A DNA stretch of 64,000 nucleotides. It comes from Adiantum capillus-veneris (Eukaryota; Streptophyta; Polypodiopsida; Polypodiales; Pteridaceae). Made by a program: the position numbers and the translations under genes. The notes beneath the pieces are model-generated. The model was given only the letters and a program-made list of their open reading frames with translations, had not been told where the DNA came from and searched no databases. The number at the start of each line of letters is the position of its first letter. The stretch's first letter is position 1. This document shows positions 10,430-22,199 of the stretch, piece by piece. The stretch covers positions 78,945,278 through 79,009,277 of the forward strand of contig CM043967.1 in the NCBI GenBank assembly GCA_014529385.2. The letters are read 5' to 3'.

Positions 10430-10676
10430 GCTCTGCTCGCAATTGCTGCCAACCTGCTACTCGCACCCTCAGCCTCTGCCTATCTCGGCCGTCCTCGGCA
10501 CCTACACAATTGCCTAACCCGTCGAAGGCGTCGACTCGACTCTGGTGAGACTCTCGCTGCTTGCAGTTGTTGCTGACCTGCTACTCGCACCCTCAGCCGC
10601 TGCTTGTCTTGGCTATCCTTGGTACCCTGGAAACTCTGCCCAGCCCATCGAAGGCGACGACTCGACTTTGGTGAGA
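10430..10676. repeat. ~120-bp tandem duplication
   Basis: Two adjacent units share ACCTGCTACTCGCACCCTCA, TATC.T.GG, GCCCA/CCC-TCGAAGGCG and CGACTCGACT.TGGTGAGACT. The second begins near 10,552. The stretch is GC-rich compared with its flanks. No protein was recognised in it. Confidence 0.75.
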
Positions 10677-10817
10677 CTGGCGATTCTGCTCGTGTTCACA
10701 CAGAGAACACATGGAGACCAAGGGTAGTGATTTTTCATTAAAGGTCAATCCCATAGGACCAATAATGCGAGACATTACACTCCAAAGTTCACCACTAGGC
10801 CAAAACCTAGCTTTGCC

Positions 10818-11490
10818 CTGTCCTAGCAGCAGTTTGATCATATCAAACACTTACAGACAACTCTTGTTCAAGTGATGGAGGAAAACCGAGAACTCAAAGA
10901 ATGGCTTAAAAAATTAGAAGCTCGCTTTGATTCAATGGTCAACCTTGCAACCAACACAATAAAGGAGGTCGAAACAGAAGTCACCCAAGCTCATACGGTG
11001 GCACTGGCCAAGTTACGAACGTGCGTGACAAAGGAGCTCCGAGAATGACGGCTTCAAGAAGAGAATGTCCTCAAGGTTTGCTTTGGAGGGTTACCTCAAG
11101 TGTGGGACACGTACAAGGAAGACTTCACCAAGCGCATCAACTTTCTCAACGAAACCCTCAAACCCATTCATATTGACCACGAGAAGGTAGAAGTCATCAC
11201 TTGCAAGGGCAACAACGAAGACATGCCAAAATGACATGCCATTCTCCAATTTGGGGACAATGTGGAGCGGCTACAGCTTGTCCAACAATCACGTCTTCTC
11301 AAAGATACTAAATTTTAGATTGCAGAGAAACTCACCCCACCACAACTCAAATGCAAAAGTGAGGAGCTCAAGAAAATGCACGCGGCACAGAGGCCAAAGG
11401 CAAGTGGGCGGTATATCATGGAGGGAAGGCAATCATATAGGAGTTCCAATCTCCCAAGTCCCCCCATCACTCCGCTTAAAACCGCCCCCT
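10818..11490 (+). pseudogene. eroded coiled-coil ORF, gag-like or unknown
   Basis: One frame reads from about 10,818 (ATG at 10,875) through MEENRELKEWLKKLEARFD and an ALAKLRTCVTKELRE helix to a TGA at 11,046-11,048 that would be CGA by one C-to-T change. It then continues EENVLKVCFGGLPQVWDTY and, after further stops, QLKCKSEELKKMHAAQRPKA. The coiled-coil and LPQVWDTY words recall retrotransposon gag proteins, but no zinc knuckle is seen. Family assignment is uncertain. Confidence 0.45.
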
Positions 11491-11644
11491 AGTCTCTAGT
11501 TTCCCTTTTTCCCTCTTTTTATTTTTGTACCGACCTTAGGGTCATCCATCCTATGTAACAATTTCCCTCTCCCTCAAGAGAGGAGACACCCCTTTTGTAC
11601 TCATGTTTTGGTCCCATAGGTCATATATGACCTCCTAGGAGGAT

Positions 11645-11650
<6 letters not shown>

Positions 11651-11685
<35 letters not shown>
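11651..11685. repeat. (CT)n microsatellite
   Basis: About 17 CT units. They follow a GGAGGATAAAAAT sequence that could be a TATA-like element of a decayed retroelement. Confidence 0.95.
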
Positions 11686-11688
<3 letters not shown>

Positions 11689-11997
11689 CACTCGTTCCCT
11701 TGCCAAGCACACACCACTTTTTTATTGCATGCGATGGCTACTTTTGGATTGATACTGTGCATGAATTGAGCGATGATCAGGTCTCTTGATTTTTATCACC
11801 TTTCACCACTAGTATTTTTAGTTGCACACAAAATGCCACAAGCCCTCACCATCCCGGTGTGAATAGAAGCACATTGAAAGCTTGCACAACGATAGGAACA
11901 TATCAATGGAATGCAACATGAGCTGTAAAAATACACAATACCTTCAATCAATGCATTCAGCTCCACCATCACCATCTCTCCAACCAAGAACCCTGAC

Positions 11998-12303
11998 ATG
12001 GTAAAGGAAATGTATGTATTTGTGGACGTGGTGGAAATGGAGGGAGAGATCATGGAGCTTCCGGGGCCAAGCCACATCACCATATTGCACCGTGTTCTGA
12101 AGGTAAAGCAAAGTGCAGTGATCCAATTGTCATCCTTGAGCCCGGTGGATTGCTCGTGGAAACCCAAATACAGGCCTTTAATACAGGATGAAATAGATGA
12201 CACTTGGTGGGAATTAGTGACACCTAAGAGAGTGGACAGTCGCATAGTATCCATTCTAGCTTCACACGTGGTGGCACTAGTCGGGGTGCACCTGTTGGTC
12301 TAG
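11998..12303 (+). CDS. unrecognised 101-aa open frame
   Basis: The frame starts MVKEMYVFVDVVEMEGEIME and includes SSLSPVDCSWKPKYRPL and DDTWWELVTPKRVD. Its composition is protein-like, but no family, intron or promoter was recognised. A 152-residue frame exists antisense to it, so at most one is real and both may be chance. Confidence 0.2.
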   Translation: MVKEMYVFVDVVEMEGEIMELPGPSHITILHRVLKVKQSAVIQLSSLSPVDCSWKPKYRPLIQDEIDDTWWELVTPKRVDSRIVSILASHVVALVGVHLLV

Positions 12304-12538
12304 GTCCCCATGAACATAACTAATTTAATCTATCCTGCCATGTTCTTCACCATCGCAGTGGCACATCTTTCCTTATTCTATAAGTGGCAGCGCCTTCTTT
12401 TGTTGCAGCCTGTTAGTCTTCCTTTTCGGCTCACCAATCAACACTATTGCAATGGCCGCAAACTCATGGAGTGTGCACCCTTTTGCATGGCGATATGCAA
12501 ACCCTTTACAAAGCATAACTTACATACAAACGTTGTGG

Positions 12539-12580
<42 letters not shown>

Positions 12581-13012
12581 TTAGAATATGGTGGAGATCT
12601 GTTGTGCATGAATGTATGCTTGCCCACACAACTATAAAATACATGAGACGCTCATCCCTCATAAACTCGTGATCCAAGGTCATCCCAACCATCCTTCGTG
12701 CAGCATCAAACTCAACCCACCATCCAGCTCTTCCTCACCATCCAATAGTGTCAACCCACCACTAACCTTAGCACCATGTAGCTTTCGCTTGTGCTACCTC
12801 TTGCATCCCACTATGCTCACTGATGACACTTTCATTTCACACTCCAAGAGGAAATCATGTCATCTCCTTCTATATGAAGGGCACCATGGCTTCTAGGTCA
12901 ACACTACTACTTGTAGAAACTACTATATAGTGGCCATGCTCAGGATCTTTAGGCAAGGCACGTACTGCAATGATCTAGCATGGAGCTTGCCCTTGTCGTG
13001 ATGATGAAGATG
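12304..13012. other. no gene seen; (TA)n at 12,543-12,578
   Basis: This holds an 18-unit TA microsatellite and otherwise featureless sequence. It ends at the sharp left breakpoint of duplicated unit A. Confidence 0.5.
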
Positions 13013-13278
13013 AGAAAGCACAATAGTAGTCAAAATGATAGCTCCTTTGCAAAGATACATAGAAAGCAAAACCAAAAGTGTTCACTGCTTGATGAATCAA
13101 AATTTTTTTTTTTTGATTTTGATATCCCCACATTGCTCACACTCTTACCACCTAGTTAGGAATCCTTCCAATCCCTCCTCCTCTTTCTCCTTCATCCTCA
13201 GTACCGACTTCATTAAAGCATGAGACCTCCAAGACAAGAATATTCACTTAAAGATATATGGTCACAGTGATATAACAT

Positions 13279-15081
13279 TGGAAAGGGGGAAATGATAAAA
13301 CCACCAGCACACAATTTGAATGCCTCTCTATAGCCCAGTGATTTCACAACACCCCTAGCCCCTAGAAAAAACACACTCAGACTCCCGATTTGCAAAAAAC
13401 TACTACCCAAGCCCATTCCCGACCAACCCTAACTGTATACACCTGGTTGCAAAGCACACCATAATGCCTTATGTCCATGACCCTGCAGAGAACTACAACT
13501 CAAAGTCGATCAACATATGCGGATGCTTTCAAGACCTCTAGCATACGCCTACTCTACCACAACCTTTTGAAATCCATGACATGTGCATGAGCTCTACTCA
13601 AACTCATATCGCCTTTCTATACACCTCTCCTCTAGCATACAACTGCTCTACCACAACCTTTTGAAATCCATGACATGTGCACGAGCTCTACTGCAAACTC
13701 ATATCGCCTGTCTATACACCTCTCCCACACGAGAAACATACATAACGGACACATGGGTGAGCAAGAAAAAGATTGAGAACATTTACTCAAACACAAAAAA
13801 AAAATATAGAGAATATCATGATATTGATGCAATTGGCTTTAACTTAGGGAGTGTATAATGATGCTTTCCACGGAAAAAAAAGCCCTCCTTTCCTTCCACC
13901 CATGCACTCTCACAGACTACAGCAGCACCACTAGCAGCACCACTATTTCCCTTCTGCAATTGGAGACCCCTTCTAGTGAGTTGCACCTTTCAACCCTGCT
14001 TCTGCAACGCCCTCCTTGATCAGCTCTAGGCCACCCCTTTGTGATGCGAGCCTCTGATCATAGTTAATGGCCGTTTGTAGTGTTCCTCTAATGCCTTCAC
14101 ACCTATGTGGCTTCCAATCATAGCCTCCTCAAGTCTACACGGCCAACTCGCACCCCACATAGGTCTACGCCCGGCTCATCTCCGCCCTTCAACTTCTGCA
14201 ACCTTCCGTGCATTTGAGTACTCGTAGCCTTTCCACGCCCAGTCCTTCAAGGCCCACGGCCATCCTCATCTGGCTTCAGCTCCATATTGCTGATGTGGTG
14301 CTTCTCCATGCCACCCTTTGCCTACTCACGCCCTTGACAACAGGCCATCCACCTCCCGATTGCCTCCTCTGATCATAAGCAATCAACAGCCCCCTCTTTG
14401 GCCACTAGCGATATTGCTAGTGATCCCTCGTCCTCTCGCAACTAGCGTCCCCCCTTTTGCATGCAATGGAGGCCATTCTTTCTCGTGTCATGCAGCCCGC
14501 CACACCGAACACATGGTGGCTACTTTCCACTGCATTGACTAGCAGTCCCACCACCTTCTCTATTGGGCGCCCTCAACCTGCTGCAGCTGGTTTATTTTTC
14601 TGTGCCCACCTTTAAATTTTTTTTATTTTAAAACTCCTGACTTGGGCAATGTTCCCTCTAGCAAAAAGTCCATTTGATCATGATGATGCCGAACGTCACC
14701 CATCGGTGCAGAAATCCAGGCTTCCGTATGGAGAGCCTCCAAGATCTTGCTCCTCTTCATGAAAGTAGACCTTGGAATGGTGGCATTCTCAAGAGGAGAC
14801 CTCGCCAAAAACAATTGCGATCATCATGCCCGCCATCCAATTTTCTTTGAACCCGATTTACACTTGACCGCCTACTTGGCGTACACGCCGCTACTAAGCT
14901 TTCGGCTAGCAGAGCCCCAAAAACCACGTCTTGACTTGTTAATTGCCACATTTGGCATACACATCACTGTGATACATGCTCCAAAATGCATCGAGTCCTG
15001 CCAAAGTTCGATACCATCAACCTGCTGATGCCATATTCCTGCTCTGCTGATACTTCCACAGGTTGACACGGTTTGGGTGCA
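13279..15081 (-). repeat. TR-GAG left (3') LTR, copy A
   Basis: The LTR is about 1.8 kb. A short internal tandem duplication near 13,548-13,680 repeats CTCTACCACAACCTTTTGAA and ACATGTGCA.GAGCTCTACT. The right LTR lacks this duplication, which explains most of its shorter length. Confidence 0.85.
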
Positions 15082-15254
15082 TTAACATTGCCCACCCCCT
15101 CATTGAGCATTTGTGCTCAACCATAGCCTTATTTAGGTAAAAGAAGAATGCATATGATAGAATGATGTAAAATAGGTACATAAACTGCATAAGAAAAAGA
15201 TAATATAGTGGCTATATAGATAGGATAGAGATAGAGAGAAAAGCATCTGCTGCA

Positions 15255-17179
15255 TTATCCGCCAAGATCAAATGGAAAGCTCAAAGCTTCCCCAAGCATG
15301 GTGTAGAGTCCACTTGGATAAAAAACAAAACATTGGCCGTGGCCATCAACCTGTAAAGCATGCACATTGAAGCCCCTCTTTGCACTTGTAGGCCAATCGA
15401 CACACCACCCTTCCAGCTCTTCATAGCTTGGAGCATTGTCACCCTGTATCCACAAGACTTCGTGCCAACCAAAAGATTACTTTCGATCACTTGAAGCACT
15501 GGTACCATAAGCCGCTATCATGTCATCTGCTACAGAATCCTCCATAGTATAATCCACTTCAAAAAAGCCTCGCAACTGATACGAAGATACCTATAAAGCA
15601 ACCTCCAATAACACATATATCCATAGCATCACATAAAGTAGCGAAACCCTACAATTTGCCTCCACTTGTTGCATAGCCAAGCAAACATGTTTGCCTTGCA
15701 TACCTGCATCCAAACCCTCTATAATAGGCTCTGAAACCAACTCCTCATACCCATGAGTATGACCTGCTCTAGCTTCAACATGTTCTTCAAATACCTCATC
15801 ACCTGCAAGGTTGGTGGCACCTTCCTCTTTGCATAGAGTCTCTCTCTTATAGGTTGCACCTGTATCAGGTTCCATATAGTCATTTGTCGGAGCTATCTCT
15901 CCATAGCTACACACAAACTCCAAAACTTCAAAGTGCACCTCTACGTGCTCACCAGGGCAAGGTTGCCCCACCCCTGCATATATAAATCACTTTGGCATAC
16001 CTTTGCTATTGTTTCTCGCTCCTGTAAGTCATCCTCAAAAACTTGCTCTTCAATCAAGTCGGATGCACAATCAAACCATACCTCTTTTTCTAGCAAGGAC
16101 TCATCACCATAAGACACAAGAGAGGGTTTCTCAACTAGTAGGTTCACACAAAGTATCTCCACACTTGCACTATGATTCTCTTCAACCTTCAACGGACTTG
16201 CATGCAACTCGTATAAACCTTCAACGGACTTGCATGCAACTCGTATAAACCTTCTACCAATTCACCCACATGCAAGACATCATAAGTTTCATACCTAGTA
16301 GACATGGACTCCGTCTCCCACATACTATCTGTGTCCAAAGCATTGTTGGAGCTTTGAGAGCTTTCAGACTCCTCTTCTGAACTGGCTGATTCTTGCACCA
16401 CTGCTACCTTCCTCGTTACTTGTTTTGGAACCAACACTTCTTTTTTAAGATCTTCTATCACCTCGTCCTCTTGAGCAAGTAAACTGGGTGGTACTCTGAA
16501 TATGCCTCTCTGTATCTTTTGAGACCTGGTTTGTACTTGATGTACCTCCTCCATGTGCTTTGATCACATGGAGATCAATAAAAGAAGGAGATTTTACCTC
16601 TTGATGCTCATCAATCTGTTTGGGCCTAGGTCCACTAGCTGTCATGATTATAGAGCGTAGCAATCATGCCTGCATCTTCTTCTTCATCTTTTGACTCTTT
16701 GCCATGGCGGCTTTGACAGCTTCATCAAAGGTCCTTGGATCTTCATAGTCCACTCTCTCACAAATATAGGGATGCAAGCAAGATAGAAAGCTTTCCAGCT
16801 TGAAGTATCCCACATGGGTTGCTTGGGTAACAGATGCAAATTCCTCCCACTAAGCTTCAAATTTATCAACAAAGGCATTGAAATTTGCACTTACATCCTG
16901 CTGCAAGCCTTTGATCTTTGCATCTGCTTCCAAAGCCGACACCACCTTTCGATACCTTTGTAAAAATTGCTCGCAAAATCTGATCCAATTCTGCTTGTGC
17001 ACATCTTCTAAACCATCGAACCAAGCTTTTGCTTTATCTCGCAGCACCAAAAGTAGAGTCTGGAGCTTTGCCTCATGACCTGGCATCCACAGTACTGTCA
17101 GCATAAATAGCTGAAAATCGGAAATCCAATCATATGCATCTTCATCTCCTTTGAACACTGGACCAAACTCCTGCTTCAT
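15255..17179 (-). pseudogene. TR-GAG gag and downstream acidic ORF, copy A
   Basis: The gag frame starts at 17,179 (MKQEFGPVFKGDEDAYDWIS) and shows the retrotransposon gag core: a KAKAWFDGL motif, NWIRFCEQFLQRYRK and, after a TAG at 16,850 that would be CAG, HVGYFKLESFLS and YEDPRTFDEAVKAAMAK. No CCHC knuckle is visible. Downstream, with frameshifts, comes a Glu/Ser-rich region (ESASSEEESESSQ, YETYDVLHVGELVEGLYEL) and a C-terminal part with HEVLWIQGDNAPSYEELEGW and GFNVHALQVDGHGQCF. That last part is not recognised and could be a captured host segment or a family-specific domain. Confidence 0.7.
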
Positions 17180-17241
17180 CTTGATTCACGAACACTTGGT
17201 CAAGAAGCAATCAGTGGATCCTCAATGGGGGCACCACAAGA

Positions 17242-18950
17242 TGGAAAGGGGAAAATGATAAAACCACCAGCACACAATCTGAATGCCTATCTATAGCCAG
17301 TGATTTCACAACACCCCTATCCTCTAGCAAAAACACACTCAGGCTCCCGATCTGTAAAAAACTACTGCCCAAGCCCATTCCCGACCAACCCTAACTGTAT
17401 ACACCTGGTCGCAAAGCACACCACAATGGCTTATGTCCATGACCCTACAGCGTGCACTGCAACTCAAAGTCGATCAACATATGCGGATGCTTTCAAGACC
17501 TCTAGCATATGCCTGCTCTACCACAACCTTTTGAAATCCATGACATGGGCACGAGCTCTACTGCAAACTCATATCCCCTGTCTGTACACACATAGGAGAA
17601 ACACATATAACGGACACATGGGTTGACATGAGAGCAAACAAAAGATTGAGAACATTTACTCAAACACAGAAAAAAAATATGGAGAATATCATGATGTTGA
17701 TGCAATTGGCTTTAACTTAGGGAGTGTATACTGATGCTTTCCACGGAAAAAAAAAGCCCTCCTTTCCTTCCACCCATGCACTCTCACAGACTACAGCAGC
17801 GCCACCATTTCCCTTCTGCAATTGGAGACCCCTTCTAGTGAGTTGCACCTTTCAACCCTGCTTCTGCAACGCCCTCCTTGATCAGCTCTAGGCCACCCCT
17901 TTGTGATGCGAGCCTCTGATCATAGTTAATGGCTGTTTGTAGTGTTCCTCTGATGCCTTCACACCTATGCGGCTTCCAATCATAACCTCCTCAAGTCTAA
18001 ACTGCCAACTCGCACCCCACACAGGTCTACGCGCTCATCTCCGCCCTTCAACTTCTGCAACCTTCCGCGCATGGAGTACTCGTAGCCTTTCCACGCCCAT
18101 TCCTTCAAGGCACATAGCCATCCTCATCTGGCTTCAGCTCCATATTGCTGATGTGGTGCTTTAATCCCATGCCACCCTTTGCCTACTCACGCCCTTGACA
18201 ACATGCCATCCACCTCCCGATTGCCTCCTCTGATCATAAGCAACTAGCACCCCCCTCTTTGGACACTAGCAATATTGCTAGTGGTACCCCGTCCTTTCGC
18301 AACTGGTGTCCCCCCTTTTGCATGCAATGGTGGCCATTCTTTCTCGTGTCATGCAGCCCGCCACAATGAACACATGGCGGCTACTTTCCACTGCATTGAC
18401 TAGCAGTCCGGCCACCTTCTCTATGTGGCACCCTCAACCTCCTGCAGCTGGTTTATTTTTCTGTGCCGAATTTTAAAACTCTTTTTTTAAATTTTAAAAC
18501 TCCTGACTTGGGCAATGCTCCATTGAGCAAAAAAGACATTTGATTGAGATGATGCCGAATGTCACCCGTCGGTGCAGGAATCCAAGCTTCCGTATGGCGA
18601 GCCTCCAAGATCTTGCTCCTCTTCATGAAAATAGACCTTGCAATGGTGGAATTCTCAAGAGGAGACCTTGCCAGAAACAATTGCGATCATCACGCCCGCC
18701 ATCCAATTTTCCTTGAACCCGATTTACACTTGACCGCCTACTTGGCATACACGCTTGTACTAAGCTTTCGACTAGTAGAGCCCCAAAAACCACGTCTTGA
18801 CCTGTTAAATGCCACATCTGGCATACACATCACTGTGAGACATGCTCCAAAATGCATCTGAGTCCTGCCAAAGTCCGATACCATCAACCTGCCTGATGCC
18901 ATATTCCTACTCTGCTGACACTTCCACAAGTCGACAACGGTTTGGGTGCA
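17242..18950 (-). repeat. TR-GAG right (5') LTR, copy A
   Basis: 1709 bp, exactly the length of its counterpart at 38,576-40,284 and almost identical to it, yet clearly diverged from its own partner LTR at 13,279. This shows that unit duplication is much younger than the retrotransposition. Confidence 0.85.
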
Positions 18951-20271
18951 CCAACGTTTCTCATGACGTACTATGTCGTCACCCTCATCTTTGACATAGA
19001 TCACGTCTTCTCGGCACACTTCTCCTGTATAGTTAATTTAAAAGAACTCTTATTTCTCCTTTATGCAAACTTATCAATTCCAAAGTGTTGCTAACCTAAA
19101 CTATATGGATTTCGTATGACTCCTTCTTATATTTTTCTTGGTGTGGATTACATTAAAACTAGTTAATATCATTAACCTTACTATGTATAGACTAGCAAAA
19201 TGTAGGATAGCTTCATTACTTGTTGTCTCAACAAAAATCTAAAATAACCTATAATTTCTTTTCTTAGTTGGTTGAGAATACTAACTCCTTGATGTATCTA
19301 TTTATGCACTCTTTAACGAGACTAATACACAAATGCCATACATAATACCCATACTAGTAATATTTTATTACCTTCTCTATATTAAGATCTCCACATTATA
19401 AAGCACCTCTCATAGAATCTGCTTATAGTGTTGTAATCTGGTGTGATACTTTTCACCTTCTTCACTTTCTTGTTAGTTGTTCTCTTTATAGATTGACATA
19501 AGTGGACAAATTCAAGCAACTAGGAGACAAGAGAGAATACCATCATTGTAAACAATTATTGAGAGAAGATATTTTCCAGGTATGTGCATTTCCTTGGACA
19601 TTCCTATTCTCATCATTTTGTTACTTACATTGAATTGTGAAACCATCCTCTCGAGCATTGTTTTTTATACTTGAATTGAATGAAATTTCTCCTGAGATGA
19701 TCTATTATAAAGCTACGCAGGTACTCATATAATTTATGGCAATCTGAAGTAATTGACAAGATTTTGTAAGTAGTTCACTACTCAAATTTGGTATAAAATA
19801 TGTAGCTAAATTTTGTAAATTTTATGCCTTGTGTATTTCATTGGTCACTTACACAAAGCTTCGACAATTTAGGTAGTTGTAAAGAATCATCCTGGTGTAG
19901 ATTCACCAATTTAGGCAACGCCAATTATACGTGCAAATTTGCCAATTTAGGAAACACACCAACAAATTGCCAATTCACTATTTTTAACAATGCAAAAATC
20001 TATAAATAAATACGTGCAAGAGTAAAATGCTCAATCTTGCACAGGGGGAGATTTTACCTAGTGCTTGTGTCTTTCTTCTCTCTTCACTCTAGGAGGTGCA
20101 TCTTCATGCGCTCTCTTACTCTCCCTCACTCTTTGTCTCTCTCTTACCACGTATATCTTGGATAGTGTGCACGTACGATTAGCTAGGTATGTAGATCTGT
20201 GGTTTTATGCCATCTATTATGCTGTTTTTAGTATCTTCTTGAAGGGTCTTCCATGCCTCCCATTTGTAGCA
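18951..20271 (+). mobile_element. LARD-family 3' remnant, copy A
   Basis: From about 19,700 the sequence matches the reverse complement of 53,340-53,860, including CAATTTAGG.A.C words that mirror the CCTAAATCGGCGAATCTG repeats. From about 19,995 it matches the family LTR in plus sense (ATACGTGCAAGAG, CAGGGGGAGATTTTACC, GCGCTTGTGTC-like) to its end CCATTTGTAGCA at 20,271. The 5' end is missing, and 18,951-19,690 is AT-rich with no paired match. The small frame at 19,824-20,009 is just the repeat array and is not a gene. Confidence 0.7.
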
Positions 20272-20391
20272 GCAACATCACCAAGATGTCCAACACAGGA
20301 CAACCTTGCAGATCTTTTCACAAAGGCATTGTCTCATGAGAAGCTTGAAGCTTTCCGCAAAGCTTTGGGCTTACTCCCCTTTGTGTTCTGA
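20272..20391 (+). pseudogene. copia X RNase H tail, truncated (copy A)
   Basis: It encodes QDNLADLFTKALSHEKLEAF and GLLPFVF before the stop at 20,391. Compared with unit B, about 340 bp carrying the RNase H catalytic core are deleted; the junction falls at GATGTCC/AACACAGG. The purine tract TCTAGGGGGGA at 20,453-20,463 is the polypurine tract of the adjoining LTR. Confidence 0.8.
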
Positions 20392-20466
20392 TCATGTCTT
20401 CAAGGCATGGCACTTCCCTTTACTCATGTGCCATCTCTCATTCACCGCATCACTCTAGGGGGGATT

Positions 20467-20693
20467 TGTTACCATATACATGTGGTAGTGATGTGTGTGA
20501 ACACACTAGGACCGCCGGGGCATTTTTTCCCCGTTTAGGAGGTTTTTCCCCCCGAGCATTGTATATACGCCCATCACTCTAGGGCTATCCATTTTTCCAT
20601 TGCACACTAAGTAATACACTCTCTATTGTGTGCCTTGAGCTTTCTTTGTCTTCTCCAAGATGTGTGCATTTCTCTGCAACCCTAATTCCAATA
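20467..20693 (+). repeat. copia X 3' LTR (227 bp), copy A
   Basis: It starts TGTTACCATATACATGTGG after the polypurine tract and ends CCCTAATTCCAATA. It has the same length and about 88% identity by eye to the Y-element LTR at 21,619, so it belongs to a different insertion of the same family. Confidence 0.85.
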
Positions 20694-21618
20694 ATTTCTT
20701 TCCATTTCTCTATTCGCTCATTGTTTCTGGTATGTTTGTTTGATGAAAAACCCAATTCAATATATTGAAGTACTCAGTTGACACCTGAAAGGATAATTTT
20801 AAACTTATTATAATGCACATTCAAAAGCATTCAACTGAAACATAACGATAAATTATCTTAAACATAACTTCAATGCACCTTGAATGTCACAAGAAGGAAA
20901 ATGTTGTGCTCAGATTGCACACTAAAGTTTTGAAGATCATCTGGTCCAATACTTGCATCCAGAGCTGTATTCATAAATGTGATTGTGACTTGCTCAACCT
21001 TTGTCTTCTTTAGCTCGCACTCATCTAGCTTTATGATAAACTTCAGGACGTCATTGCACTCTTCAGGGGTAACATCGAACAACTACACAATGTATGATTG
21101 CAGTGCGATCATATCATAAAAAATATTGTTATAATTGTCATAGACCATTTCTTCTCCTTTTGGTGATCTGTATGTCGATTCAATGTTGAAAGTACTTCCC
21201 AGCTTTTGAATCACCTCCTTGTTGACTTCCCGTCTTGTTTTTTGAATGGAGAAAGGGTTTGGAAGTAGCGTGTGCTTGATGTGGAACCTTTTGACTTGTC
21301 TTTGCACAGACTTGAGTAAGAGGAGTTAGGAATCAAAACCCTTTTCTAGTGGAATAGCACTGCAAATGATGCTACATACTTGAAAATGGCAGCATATCCC
21401 TTATTGGATATACCAGCTTCATCCAAAATTGATTGAACGTCCCATGCAGAGAGTTGGTTCTCCTATAAAAGGGTGTTGAGCTGTTTAGCAACAATCTTAC
21501 CATAGTGCTTATTATCCAAGAGGCCATCTATGTTCTTGCAATTCAATATGAGCCCGTAATGGGTCGAGGAGGTGGTTGTGATGTGCTCCACTTCCTTGTA
21601 AGTGCAAAGCAAAGATCT
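20694..21618 (-). pseudogene. transposase-like gene piece, copy A (homologue of the 61.3-kb gene)
   Basis: Reading leftward from about 21,600: IDGLLDNKHYGKIVAKQLN, then LSAWDVQSILDEAGISNKGY; then NPFSIQKTRREVNKEVIQ, YDNYNNIFYDMIALQSYIV, a TAG, LFDVTPEECNDVLKFIIKLD, VEQVTITFMNTALDA and LQNFSVQSEHNIF. The same blocks occur in order in the gene at 61,323 (VQDICDAVGISTKGYQAI, KFNNIFVDLIRLQQ, KLVFVLKLDECV, LERMSITLMNEAL, FSVQSEKDI). The intron at 62,528 has no counterpart here. Stops at 21,083 and elsewhere make it a pseudogene. It lies between two copia LTRs because one element inserted on each side. Confidence 0.75.
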
Positions 21619-22199
21619 TGTTACCATATACATGCGGTAGTGATATGTGTGAACACACTAGGACCGCTAGAGCATTTTTTCTCTCTTTAGGAGGTTTTTT
21701 TCCTCGTGCATTGTGTATACGTCCATCGCTCTAGGGCTATCTATCTTCCCATTGCACACTAAGTAACACTCTCTCAGTTCTGTGCCTTGAGCTTCCTTCG
21801 TCTTCTCCAAGTTGTGTGCGTTTCTATGCAACCCTAATTCCAACAATTGGTATTAGAGCGGGTTGCATCCTCCTAGGCTTAGTCGCCAGCAGCTACAACA
21901 CACACATGATCAATTTCTCCGCTTTTTCTGAGATTTGGTGAGCATTCCTAGGTTGACAAAAACTTTGGGTGAGCTTAGTCTGCTCAGATTTGTGATTTGG
22001 GCTCATTTTGACCTCCGTTTCCACTATAGCCAGGTTTGCACTGGCAATTTTGTCATTTTGTGCAAAATTTTTTCCAGCGCCAATTAATGCATAGTAGGTC
22101 CTATACAATCTGCTACGGGTTGTGATATATAGCACGTGCTGGTCTCGCTCAGTTTCTCCTCATTTCGGGCAATTTTCATATCATGTGCAAGAATTTTCC

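Larger units (their letters stand above)
13279..18950 (-). mobile_element. TR-GAG-type LTR retrotransposon, copy A
   Basis: Two direct repeats beginning TGGAAAGGGG and ending GGTTTGGGTGCA lie at 13,279-15,081 and 17,242-18,950 and enclose 2160 bp. The element reads on the minus strand, so the right repeat is the 5' LTR. Inside it come TCTTGTGGTGCCCCCATTG (candidate primer site) and then the gag start MKQEFGPVF. Before the left repeat, on the minus strand, lies the purine-rich AATGAGGGGGTGGGC. Only gag and an acidic downstream ORF are present; no protease, reverse transcriptase or integrase is seen. This matches the described class of terminal-repeat elements with a GAG domain. No clear target duplication remains. 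The two LTRs differ by many indels, so the insertion is old. Confidence 0.82.

Noticed and set aside
9780-10548. Long Ser-Leu-rich open frames over the CT tracts (also at 31-411, 52,314-52,723 and 57,268-57,636)
   Set aside because: They exist only because CT/GA/CA/GT dinucleotide repeats contain no stop codons. They carry no domain, and frames exist on both strands.
11796-12254. 152-residue minus-strand frame
   Set aside because: It overlaps an equally plausible plus-strand frame, has no motif, and its Cys/Ser-rich composition suggests chance.
19824-20009. 61-residue Asn/Leu/Gly repeat frame (also at 41,168-41,353)
   Set aside because: It is the translation of the inverted CCTAAATCGG repeat array of the LARD family and not a protein gene.
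20467-21845. The transposase-like piece as cargo captured between the two LTRs of one copia element
   Set aside because: The left LTR is preceded by RNase H and a polypurine tract and is a 3' LTR. The right one is followed by a primer site and gag and is a 5' LTR. The gene also continues beyond copia Y at 50,455. Two insertions into one gene explain the layout better.
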